Positions 49,537 to 57,476 of a stretch of DNA of 64,000 nt are shown here, piece after piece. Numbering within the stretch: the first letter of the stretch is position 1; the number at the start of each line of letters is the position of its first letter. The notes under the pieces are model-generated. The model was not told the origin of the DNA. It saw only the letters and a list, made by a program, of their open reading frames with translations, and did not search any database. Both the position numbers and the translations under genes were made by a program. Source of the DNA: Jatrophihabitans_A lederbergiae (GTDB taxonomy: Bacteria; Actinomycetota; Actinomycetes; Mycobacteriales; Jatrophihabitantaceae); assembly GCF_031845305.1 (NCBI RefSeq), contig NZ_JAVREH010000003.1, positions 124,001 to 188,000 of the forward strand, given 5' to 3'.

Positions 49537-50342
49537 TGGCCCGGCGCTTGCCGGAGGGGCCGGCGCACGTACCGCCCGTCCAGCGGATCCGGTTGCAGTA
49601 CGCCAAGCGGGGCCGGCTGAGGTTTTCCTCACACCGCGACTTCGCCCGGGCCTTCGAGCGATCGCTGCGTCGCGCCGATATCCCGATGGCGTATTCGGCG
49701 GGCTTCCATCCGCACCCCAAGATCAGTTACGTCGGGGCAGCGCCCACCGGCGTCGGTTCCGAGGCGGAGTACCTCGAACTGGCGATGGCGCGGCACTGCG
49801 AGCCGGAACAGGTGCGCGCCGCCATCGATGCCGTTCTTCCAGACGGGCTCGACATGATCCGCGCCGTCGACGCCGCGGACTGCCCGCCCGGGTCGCTGGC
49901 CGAGGTGATGCAGGCATCGGTGTGGCAGCTCGAGCTGGTTGCTGATCCGCAGTCGCTGCGTGAGGCAGTGCTTGCCCTGCTCGCGGCCGAATCGGTGCTC
50001 GTCGAGCGCCTCACCAAGGACGGCCGGCGCAGCCTCGACGCCCGGGCCCCCATCGTGTCGGCTGAGATGTCGGACCACCCGGATCAAGAGGGGCGTGCGA
50101 TACTGACCATGGTCGTCCGTCAGGTAACCCCGACGGTTCGGCCGGACGATGTGCTTACCGCGCTTCAGTCAGTCGCCGGTTTCGCCCCGTCGCAGCCCCC
50201 ACGGGCCACGCGGCTGGCGCAGGGACCGGTCGATGAGACAGGCACGGTGGCAGATCCGTTGTGCACCACCAAGCTCTCGGCCACCGAGCTGTCGGCCACC
50301 GAGACGCTACTGAGCACTGAACCGCCTGTCGGCACCCGCTGA
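49536..50342 (+). CDS. DUF2344 / TIGR03936 family protein
   Basis: A 268-residue protein. The conserved N-terminal block is RIRLQYAKRGRLRFSSHRDFARAFERSLRRADIPMAYSAGFHPHPKISYVGAAPTGVGSEAEYLEL. It overlaps the radical SAM gene by 1 nt, so the two are coupled and probably form one functional unit; in some genomes they are fused. The C-terminal 50 residues carry a small duplicated KLSATELSATE segment and look disordered. Confidence 0.88.
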   Translation: MARRLPEGPAHVPPVQRIRLQYAKRGRLRFSSHRDFARAFERSLRRADIPMAYSAGFHPHPKISYVGAAPTGVGSEAEYLELAMARHCEPEQVRAAIDAVLPDGLDMIRAVDAADCPPGSLAEVMQASVWQLELVADPQSLREAVLALLAAESVLVERLTKDGRRSLDARAPIVSAEMSDHPDQEGRAILTMVVRQVTPTVRPDDVLTALQSVAGFAPSQPPRATRLAQGPVDETGTVADPLCTTKLSATELSATETLLSTEPPVGTR

Positions 50343-50465
50343 CAGGCTGAGAAGACTTTGTGTCCCGCTCGCGGGTGGGACGCCATACCGCCACTGCGCG
50401 GCCGCATGCCGGCGAAGTAAGCCGATGCAAACGGCCCCGGTGGTGAGACAGGAGCACCACGAGCC

Positions 50466-53400
50466 ATGCTCGATAACGAACCCATCGACAACACTGGGAA
50501 CACGTACAACGCTGGCAACACTGGGGAGGCCGGCAACACAGGGTCGGCGCCGGATTCCGGAGCCCCCGTTCCCGCTAAGAAGGCCACTCGTAAGGCGCCA
50601 GCCAAGCGTGCCCCCCGCAAGACCGCGGCTCAGAAGGCTGTCGAGGCCGCCGCTGCCGAGAACGCACCGGCCGCAGGCGCCTCTGCTGCCGACGCACCAG
50701 CTCCAGAAGCACCGGCCACGCCGGTCGCGAAGGCACCGGCCACGGACGCCAAGCCGAAGCGAGCGCCCCGTGCGCGCAAGGCGCCGGCCAAGAAGGCAGC
50801 CGCTTCGGAAGCTGCTCAAGTCGAGGTTCCGGCGACAGCAACTGACGCGCCGGCAGCTACTGACGCTCGGGCCGACAGCACGCCGACGGTAGGCGACACC
50901 GATGCCGATAACGCGGCTACCGATGAGGTGCCGCAGGCCGAGGCCCCCGAGCGCAAGGCCCCGGCCAAGCGCACGCCCCGCAAGCGCACCAGCAAGGCAG
51001 CGGCCGCTGCCGTCCCAGCCACCGACCCAGCGGCCACCGATTCAGCAGTACCTGACGCACCAACAGCGGACACCGCATCCACGCCCGTTGACAGCACCAC
51101 CGCCGAGACCACCGAGCCGCTCACCTCGGCAGCGGGCCAGCCGACGCTGACGGCTCCGTCGGTGCTGTTCCAGCCCCCGGCCGAAGCCAAGGCGCCCTCG
51201 CGCCGCCGTCGTGGCTCGGCCAAGGCGCCGGCTCCCGAACCGGTCGCCCCGCCCGCTGACGAGCCGACGTCGGCCGCCGATACGGACGGAACCGGCGACC
51301 TCGCCGTGGACGACCTCGTCCCGGCGGAGGAGCTCGGAACCGAGGCGGTCGTCGAGTCAGATATCGACGCTGATGCGGACACCGACGCTGATGCCGAGGC
51401 AGAGTCCGATACGGACGCAGAGGACAGTAGCGAGACCGGTGGCCGCCGCCGCCGCCGTCGCGGCCGGCGAGGTCGCGGCAACCGCTCCACCGAGGACGCG
51501 ACCGACTCGACCGAGGTTTCCGACACCGAGCCCACTGAGCCGGCCGAGCTGTCCGTGCTGGCCGAAGACGCCGTCGATGAGGAGGAGGAGGAGGACCACG
51601 CGGACGCTGTGGCGGAGGCCGCGATGTCGGCCAGCGCCCGTCGCCGCCGTCGTCGCCGCCGTTCCACCGGCGCGGACGGGGCAGAGGCCGTCTCCGAAGA
51701 CGACCCGCCCAACACCGTCGTGCACGTCCGCGACAGCCGTGAAGGCCGGGGCAGCAGCCGCGGCAGCGCTGCCGATGACGACGGCGTACGTGGTGTCAAG
51801 GGCTCGACCCGGCTCGAGGCCAAGCGCCAGCGCCGCCGTGACAACCGTGACTCCGGACGGGGTCGAGCCCCGATCCTCACCGAGGCCGAGTTCCTGGCCC
51901 GCCGCGAGGCCGTCGACCGGGTGATGGCGGTTCGGCAGGCCGGCGACCGGACCCAGATCGCGGTCCTCGAAGACGACATCCTGGTCGAGCACTACGTCAC
52001 TCGGGCCAGCGCGAGCAGCGCGGTGGGCAACGTCTACCTCGGCCGGGTGCAGAACGTGTTGCCCTCCATGGAGGCTGCCTTCATCGACATCGGCCGTGGC
52101 CGCAACGGCGTCCTCTACGCCGGCGAGGTCAACTGGGACGTCGCCGGTCTCGAGGGCAAGGCGCGCTCCATCGAGAACGCGCTCAATCCGGGCGACACCG
52201 TTCTGGTGCAGGTCACCAAGGACCCGATCGGGCACAAGGGCGCCCGGCTGACGAGCCAGATCTCGCTGCCCGGCCGCTTCGTCGTGTACGTCCCGGGCGG
52301 CGGCATGACCGGCATCAGCCGCAAGCTGCCGGACGTGGAGCGTAGCCGGCTCAAGGCCATCCTGAAGAAGGTCGTTCCGGACGAGGCGGGCGTGATCGTA
52401 CGTACCGCGGCCGAGGGCGCCACCGAAGAGGACCTGGTCAGCGACGTCGAGCGATTGAAGACCGAGTGGGAAGCGATCAGCAAGAAGGCGGAGAAGACGA
52501 AGCAGTCCGGTGACGGGCCGCTCATCGTGCACGGTGAGCCGGACCTGGCCATCCGTGTCGTCCGCGACATCTTCAATGACGACTTCAAGAAGCTGGTGGT
52601 CTCCGGGTCCGACATTCACCGGACGCTGACCGACTATGTCTCCGACATCGCGCCGGAGCTGGCCAACAGGATCGCCCTGCATACCGGCGAGTCGGATCTG
52701 TTCCGCAACCTGCGGGTGGACGAGCAGCTGGCCAAGGCCTTGGACCGCAAGGTCTGGCTGCCCTCCGGCGGCTCGCTCGTCATCGACCGCACCGAGGCCA
52801 TGACGGTGGTGGACGTCAACACCGGCAAGTACACCGGTTCCGGCGGCAACCTCGAGCAGACGGTCACCCGCAACAACCTCGAGGCGGCCGAAGAGATCGT
52901 CCGTCAGCTCCGGCTGCGCGACATCGGCGGCATCGTGGTGATCGACTTTATCGACATGGTGCTGGAAAGCAACCGGGACCTGGTCCTGCGCCGGCTCACC
53001 GAGTGCCTCGGCCGCGACCGCACCAAGCACCAGGTGGCTGAGGTCACCTCGCTCGGCCTGGTGCAGATGACGCGCAAGCGGGTCGGCGAGGGCCTGCTGG
53101 AAGCGTTCAGCGAGCCGTGTGAGCACTGCAAGGGCCGTGGCGTCATCCTGCACCTCGACCCGGTCGAGAAGAACCAGCAGAACGGCGGCACGTCCGCTGC
53201 TCCTGCCGCGGTGAGCGCCGGCGAGGAGCGGATCGGTCGAGGCCGGCGGAACCGCAAGGCCCGGTCGGAGCAGACCAGCCTGCCGGAGCAGCCAGACCAG
53301 GCCTCGTTGGCCGCTGAGGAAGAGAAGCGACGCAGCGCAGCCAATGCCATCGCGGCGATCGTGGCGGCGACGAACGGCCACGAGGCGGTTGTGGCCGTGT

Positions 53401-53888
53401 CCGACGAGAGCAGCGCCGATCGGGTGGACAGCGACCCGGCCAGCGGTGATGTCGTCAGCAGCGACGCACTCAGCAGCGACGAGATCAGCAGCGCGGTCAG
53501 CAGCAATGCCGTCGGCAGCAGTGACGCGACGAGCGGCGCGAACGGCGCTGCCGTCAATGGCAGGCGATCCGGACGTAGGCGTGCCACCAGTCGTGGCGCT
53601 GTGCGGCCGGCCGACGAGGCCACGGACCAGCCCAGTGGCGATGCGGCGGCGGAGGCTTCCGCTGTACTGGTCAGCGAACCGGCCGCCAGCCAGCCGGCCA
53701 GTGACTCGGCAAGCAGGGAGCCGGCCGCCAGTGAACCGGTGAGCAGCCAGCCGGCGGCTGAGCCAGCTCCAGAGCGGGTCACCGGGACCGCCACGGTGTC
53801 TGCGACGGTCCCACCGCGCCCCCGGCGCAGGCGCGCCGCAAGCCGCCCGGCCGGGCCACCGGCGGGCGTGACGGCGGCTGAGAGGTAG
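50466..53888 (+). CDS. rne: Ribonuclease E/G
   Basis: An 1140-residue endoribonuclease for mRNA decay and rRNA processing. Residues 1 to about 470 are low-complexity: Ala/Pro/Lys-rich blocks, an acidic stretch (DADTDADAEAESDTDAEDSSE) and two Arg clusters (RRRRRRGRRGRG and ARRRRRRRRS). The catalytic core starts near residue 500 with an S1 domain (VGNVYLGRVQNVLPSMEAAFIDIGRGRNGVLYAGE). The catalytic aspartates are in MTVVDVNTGKY (about 782) and VVIDFIDM (about 827); the Zn-link is SEPCEHCKGRG (about 884). The 240-residue tail is Ser/Ala/Asp-rich. AGGAG lies about 10 nt before ATG 50466. Large disordered arms are typical of actinobacterial RNase E. Confidence 0.94.
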   Translation: MLDNEPIDNTGNTYNAGNTGEAGNTGSAPDSGAPVPAKKATRKAPAKRAPRKTAAQKAVEAAAAENAPAAGASAADAPAPEAPATPVAKAPATDAKPKRAPRARKAPAKKAAASEAAQVEVPATATDAPAATDARADSTPTVGDTDADNAATDEVPQAEAPERKAPAKRTPRKRTSKAAAAAVPATDPAATDSAVPDAPTADTASTPVDSTTAETTEPLTSAAGQPTLTAPSVLFQPPAEAKAPSRRRRGSAKAPAPEPVAPPADEPTSAADTDGTGDLAVDDLVPAEELGTEAVVESDIDADADTDADAEAESDTDAEDSSETGGRRRRRRGRRGRGNRSTEDATDSTEVSDTEPTEPAELSVLAEDAVDEEEEEDHADAVAEAAMSASARRRRRRRRSTGADGAEAVSEDDPPNTVVHVRDSREGRGSSRGSAADDDGVRGVKGSTRLEAKRQRRRDNRDSGRGRAPILTEAEFLARREAVDRVMAVRQAGDRTQIAVLEDDILVEHYVTRASASSAVGNVYLGRVQNVLPSMEAAFIDIGRGRNGVLYAGEVNWDVAGLEGKARSIENALNPGDTVLVQVTKDPIGHKGARLTSQISLPGRFVVYVPGGGMTGISRKLPDVERSRLKAILKKVVPDEAGVIVRTAAEGATEEDLVSDVERLKTEWEAISKKAEKTKQSGDGPLIVHGEPDLAIRVVRDIFNDDFKKLVVSGSDIHRTLTDYVSDIAPELANRIALHTGESDLFRNLRVDEQLAKALDRKVWLPSGGSLVIDRTEAMTVVDVNTGKYTGSGGNLEQTVTRNNLEAAEEIVRQLRLRDIGGIVVIDFIDMVLESNRDLVLRRLTECLGRDRTKHQVAEVTSLGLVQMTRKRVGEGLLEAFSEPCEHCKGRGVILHLDPVEKNQQNGGTSAAPAAVSAGEERIGRGRRNRKARSEQTSLPEQPDQASLAAEEEKRRSAANAIAAIVAATNGHEAVVAVSDESSADRVDSDPASGDVVSSDALSSDEISSAVSSNAVGSSDATSGANGAAVNGRRSGRRRATSRGAVRPADEATDQPSGDAAAEASAVLVSEPAASQPASDSASREPAASEPVSSQPAAEPAPERVTGTATVSATVPPRPRRRRAASRPAGPPAGVTAAER

Positions 53889-53927
53889 CCGCTTTGCCTG
53901 TGGGGCAGGACGTGCCGTAATCTGTAC

Positions 53928-53955
53928 AACGGCCACTGCTCTACGGGTGGCCGTT
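53928..53955 (+). terminator. Hairpin between rne and rplU
   Basis: AACGGCCAC (53928-53936) and GTGGCCGTT (53947-53955) form a perfect 9-bp stem with a 10-nt loop, 39 nt after rne. It could terminate rne or form part of the ribosomal protein leader. Confidence 0.5.
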
Positions 53956-54050
53956 CTCGCGTGACGTCGTTCTGGTGCCTGACTGCAGCCGCCAGCGGAC
54001 GCAGACGCAGACCATGATCTCGATAGCTGTTCGACAGGAGTGGATTTCCG

Positions 54051-54368
54051 ATGTACGCCATCGTCAAAACCGGCGGCAAGCAATACAAGGTCGCTGTCGG
54101 TGACGTCGTGACGGTTGAGAAGCTGGACGTGGCCGCTGGCGGCAGCATTGCTCTCCCCGCGATCCTCCTCGTCGACGGCGAGAACGTCACGACCGACGCC
54201 ACCGACCTCGCTGCCGTGTCCGTCACGGGTGAGCTCGTCGCCCAGGTCAAGGGCCCCAAGATCAAGATTCACAAATACAAGAACAAAACCGGCTACCACA
54301 AGCGGATCGGGCACCGTCAGAAGCTGTCCCAGATCCGGGTCACCGGCATCGAGAGCGGAAAGAAGTAG
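54051..54368 (+). CDS. rplU: 50S ribosomal protein L21
   Basis: A 105-residue L21: MYAIVKTGGKQYKVAVGDVVTVEKLDVAAGGSI and KIHKYKNKTGYHKRIGHRQKLSQIRVTGI are the family hallmarks. GACAGGAGTGGATTTCCG precedes ATG 54051. It is followed after 4 nt by rpmA. The gap upstream holds a hairpin that may be a terminator or leader element. Confidence 0.97.
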   Translation: MYAIVKTGGKQYKVAVGDVVTVEKLDVAAGGSIALPAILLVDGENVTTDATDLAAVSVTGELVAQVKGPKIKIHKYKNKTGYHKRIGHRQKLSQIRVTGIESGKK

Positions 54369-54372
54369 AGCC

Positions 54373-54630
54373 ATGGCACACAAGAAGGGTGCATCCAGCT
54401 CCCGCAACGGCCGCGATTCTCACGCCCAGCGCCTCGGCGTGAAGCGTTTTGGTGGGCAGCTCGTCAATGCCGGCGAGATCATCGTCCGGCAGCGCGGAAC
54501 CCACTTCCACCCAGGTGACCTGGTCGGCCGTGGCGGCGACGACACGCTGTTCGCGCTCGCCAGCGGCAACGTGCTGTTCGGCTCCCGCCGCGGTCGTAAG
54601 ACCATCAGCATCGTTCCCGTCGAGGCCTAG
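54373..54630 (+). CDS. rpmA: 50S ribosomal protein L27
   Basis: An 85-residue L27 starting MAHKKGASSSRNGRDSHAQRLGVKRFGGQLV, with no N-terminal extension to be cleaved. It is co-transcribed with rplU. The N-terminal tail reaches the peptidyl transferase centre. The usual order rplU-rpmA-obgE is kept. Confidence 0.97.
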   Translation: MAHKKGASSSRNGRDSHAQRLGVKRFGGQLVNAGEIIVRQRGTHFHPGDLVGRGGDDTLFALASGNVLFGSRRGRKTISIVPVEA

Positions 54631-54665
54631 GAGCCTTCGGTACCAGCGGAGCAGTTAACTTTCAT

Positions 54666-54703
54666 CAGAAGGCGGGCACCGGGACTCCGGAGCCCGCCTT
54701 CTG
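54666..54703 (+). terminator. Strong hairpin terminator after rpmA
   Basis: CAGAAGGCGGGC-A-CCGG, loop GACT, CCGG-A-GCCCGCCTTCTG: a 16-bp stem with a single A-A mismatch, 35 nt after rpmA. The 3' arm overlaps the first unit of a 22-bp tandem duplication. Confidence 0.75.
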
Positions 54704-54741
54704 CGTTATACCGGTACACCTTCTGCGTTATACCGGTACAC
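54698..54741. repeat. Perfect 22-bp tandem duplication downstream of the rpmA terminator
   Basis: The 22-bp unit beginning CTTCTGCGTTATACC occurs at 54698-54719 and 54720-54741 without mismatch. Each copy holds the palindrome TACCGGTA and a TTATAC that could act as a -10. Confidence 0.95.
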
Positions 54742-54856
54742 GCAGTCGCAGCACGAACTTCCGGCTGCTGTACCTCCAGCTACAAGCTGTATGGACTGCC
54801 GGCGGCACTCGGAACTCCGTTCCCAGGCCCCGGGCACTGAGAAAGGAGCACCCGGC

Positions 54857-56326
54857 GTGGTGAAATTTGTCGACCGGGTGGTCCTGCATGTGACCGCCGG
54901 TAATGGCGGTCACGGTTGCGCCTCCGTGCACCGCGAGAAGTTCAAGCCGCTGGGCGGCCCCGACGGTGGCAATGGCGGCCGCGGCGGTGACGTCGTGCTC
55001 ACCGTGGACCCGCAGGTGCATACCTTGCTGGACTTCCACCATCACCCGCACCAGAAGGCAGGCAACGGCCGTCCCGGTGCCGGCAAGCATCGCAGCGGCG
55101 CCGACGGGGGCGACCTGGAGCTGGCCGTTCCGAACGGCACCGTCGTGCACGCCGCGGACGGCAGCGTGCTGGCGGACCTCACCGGAGCCGGCGCCCAGTA
55201 CGTGGTGGCCCGCGGTGGACGCGCCGGGCTCGGCAACGCGGCGCTGGCCTCCACCCGTCGCAAGGCTCCGGGCTTCGCGTTGCTCGGCGAGCCCGGCGAG
55301 GCGCTCGACGTCGTCCTGGAGCTCAAGTCCATGGCCGATGTCGGGCTGGTCGGCTTCCCGTCCGCGGGCAAGTCCTCCCTGGTAGCCGCCATCTCGGCCG
55401 CCCGCCCCAAGATTGCCGACTACCCCTTCACCACCCTCGTTCCCAACCTGGGCGTCGTCAGCGCGGGGGCGACCACCTTCACGGTTGCCGACGTCCCCGG
55501 CCTGATCCCGGGCGCCGCGCAGGGCAAGGGCCTCGGCCTGGAATTCCTGCGGCACATCGAACGGTGCGCGGTGCTGCTGCACGTGCTGGACTGCGCGACG
55601 CTGGAGCCCGGCCGCGACCCCATCAGCGACCTGGAGGCGATCGAGGCGGAGTTGTCGCAGTACGAGTCGTCCCTCGGTGACCTGCTGGAACGGCCACGGC
55701 TGGTGGCGCTGAACAAGGTGGACGTTCCGGAAGCGCGCGAGCTGGCCGATTTCGTCACCGAAGAGCTCACCGGCCGCGGCTACCGGGTGTTCGAGATCTC
55801 GGCGGTCTCGCACTCCGGCCTGCGCGAGCTGACCTTCGCCCTGGCCGGCCTCGTCGAGGAGTTCCGCGCCGGCCAAGGCGCGGTGGAGCCGGCCCGGATC
55901 GTGCTCAAGCCCAAGGCCATCGACGACTCCGGATTCACGGTCTCCGAGGACCCTGCCGAGCCCGGAACCTACGTCGTCCGCGGCGCCAAGCCGGAGCGCT
56001 GGGTCCGCCAGACCCAGTTCGACAACGACGAAGCTGTGGGCTACCTCGCCGACCGGCTGGCACGACTGGGGGTCGAGGACGAGCTGGCCAAGCTCGGCGC
56101 GGAGCCCGGTGCGACGGTGACCATCCTGGACTTCGTCTTCGACTTCCAGCCCACCGCAGGCATGGCCGACGAGGCGTACGCACCGACCCGGCGCGGCGAG
56201 GACGAACGGCTCGATCTCAACACCCGCCCGAATGCCGACGAGCGGCTGGCGTCGAAGAAGGTCCGCCGGGCGCATGTCTCGGACGAGGAGCTGCTCCTCG
56301 AGCGCGCGGTCGAAGAACGGCTGTGA
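54857..56326 (+). CDS. obgE: GTPase ObgE/CgtA, ribosome assembly
   Basis: A 489-residue Obg GTPase. The Gly-rich Obg fold (FVDRVVLHVTAGNGGHGCASVHREKF...GGPDGGNGGRGG) is followed by the G domain: G1 GFPSAGKSSL, G3 DVPGLIPGAAQG, G4 NKVD, G5 SAVSHSGL. A C-terminal OCT domain follows (GFTVSEDPAEPGTYVVRGAKPERWVRQTQFDNDEAVGYLADRLARLGVEDEL). The final 45 residues are charged. Start GTG 54857: AAAGGAG at 54842-54848 gives 8-nt spacing. It couples to proB by a four-base overlap. Confidence 0.96.
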   Translation: MVKFVDRVVLHVTAGNGGHGCASVHREKFKPLGGPDGGNGGRGGDVVLTVDPQVHTLLDFHHHPHQKAGNGRPGAGKHRSGADGGDLELAVPNGTVVHAADGSVLADLTGAGAQYVVARGGRAGLGNAALASTRRKAPGFALLGEPGEALDVVLELKSMADVGLVGFPSAGKSSLVAAISAARPKIADYPFTTLVPNLGVVSAGATTFTVADVPGLIPGAAQGKGLGLEFLRHIERCAVLLHVLDCATLEPGRDPISDLEAIEAELSQYESSLGDLLERPRLVALNKVDVPEARELADFVTEELTGRGYRVFEISAVSHSGLRELTFALAGLVEEFRAGQGAVEPARIVLKPKAIDDSGFTVSEDPAEPGTYVVRGAKPERWVRQTQFDNDEAVGYLADRLARLGVEDELAKLGAEPGATVTILDFVFDFQPTAGMADEAYAPTRRGEDERLDLNTRPNADERLASKKVRRAHVSDEELLLERAVEERL

Positions 56327-57426
56327 CCGCTCCGGCGGACCGCGGGGCGGTCGCGTCCGCGCCCCGGACCGTCGTCAAGGTCGGCTCGTCCTCGCTGACC
56401 CATCGGGGCAAGCTGCAAGCCGGGCCGCTGGATGCCCTGGTCGACGCGCTCGCCGCTCGGCGGGGCGCCGGACAACAGGTGGTGCTGGTGTCCTCGGGAG
56501 CCATCGCGGCCGGTATCGGGCCGTTGGGGCTGAAGGCCCGGCCGCGTGACCTCGCCACCCAGCAGGCCGCGGCCAGCGTGGGTCAGTTGCTGCTGGCAGA
56601 GCGGTACGCCACGTCCTTCGGCCGGCACGGTTTGACCGTCGGCCAGGTGCTGCTCACCGCCGACGACCTGCACCGCCGGGGTAGTTACCGCAACGCGGTC
56701 CGCACCCTGGAACGGCTGCTGGCGCTCGGCGTCATCCCGATCGTCAACGAGAACGACACGGTCGCCACCCACGAGATCCGGTTCGGGGACAACGACCGGC
56801 TGGCCGCCCTGGTGGCCCATCTGGTGCAGGCGGACGCGCTCGTGCTGCTGTCCGACATCGACGGGCTCTACACCGCTGATCCGCGCAAGCCCGGGGCGGT
56901 GCTGATCTCGGAGGTGCATGACGCCAGCGACCTGGCAGCCGTCACGGTGCTCGGCTCCGGCTCGGCGGTGGGCACCGGCGGGATGGCGACGAAGGTCGAC
57001 GCCGCGCTCATCGCCACCGGGGCCGGCATTCCGGTACTGCTCACCGACGCGCCCTCGATCGGCAACGCGCTGGCCGGCGTGGGCGGCACGTTCTTCGCCC
57101 CGGCAGCCCGCAAGACCGCGTCGCGGCTGTTCTGGCTTCGGCACGCGACGACGCCACGGGGACGACTGGTGCTGGACGCCGGAGCGGTGCGGGCCGTCAC
57201 CGTCAGGCGGGTGTCGCTGCTTCCCGCCGGGATCACCGCGGTCACCGGTGACTTCTCGGCGGGTGATCCGGTCGAACTCGCCGACGAGGCCGGCCGGGTA
57301 CTGGCCCGCGGCCTGGTCGGCTTCGACAGTGACGACCTGCCCGACCTGCTGGGCAAGTCGACTCCGGACCTGCCGCAGGAGCTGCGCCGCGAGGCCGTCC
57401 ACCGGGACGACCTGATCCTGCTCTGA
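56323..57426 (+). CDS. proB: Glutamate 5-kinase
   Basis: A 367-residue enzyme for the first step of proline synthesis. The amino acid kinase domain shows VVKVGSSSLTHRGKL, QVVLVSSGAIAAGIGPLG, NENDTVATHEIRFGDNDRLAALVA and GTGGMATKVDAALIATGAGIPV. The C-terminal PUA domain follows from about residue 280 (GRLVLDAGAVRAVTVRRVSLLPAGITAVTGDFSAGDPVELADEAGRVLARGLV). It starts with GTG overlapping the obgE stop. proA follows after 50 nt with its own promoter. Confidence 0.96.
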   Translation: MTAPADRGAVASAPRTVVKVGSSSLTHRGKLQAGPLDALVDALAARRGAGQQVVLVSSGAIAAGIGPLGLKARPRDLATQQAAASVGQLLLAERYATSFGRHGLTVGQVLLTADDLHRRGSYRNAVRTLERLLALGVIPIVNENDTVATHEIRFGDNDRLAALVAHLVQADALVLLSDIDGLYTADPRKPGAVLISEVHDASDLAAVTVLGSGSAVGTGGMATKVDAALIATGAGIPVLLTDAPSIGNALAGVGGTFFAPAARKTASRLFWLRHATTPRGRLVLDAGAVRAVTVRRVSLLPAGITAVTGDFSAGDPVELADEAGRVLARGLVGFDSDDLPDLLGKSTPDLPQELRREAVHRDDLILL

Positions 57427-57464
57427 AGTCGAAGTTTCAACACCGTTTCATGCCAGCCGCGATA

Positions 57465-57476
57465 TATCATCGAGTG
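57465..57476 (+). promoter_or_regulatory. -10 element for a leaderless proA mRNA
   Basis: TATCAT at 57465-57470 within GATATATCAT is followed by 6 nt and ATG 57477; no SD is present. Confidence 0.5.

Noticed and set aside
51357..54407. 1016-codon open frame antisense to rne and rplU
   Set aside because: Shadow of the repetitive GC-rich rne gene; no recognisable domain.
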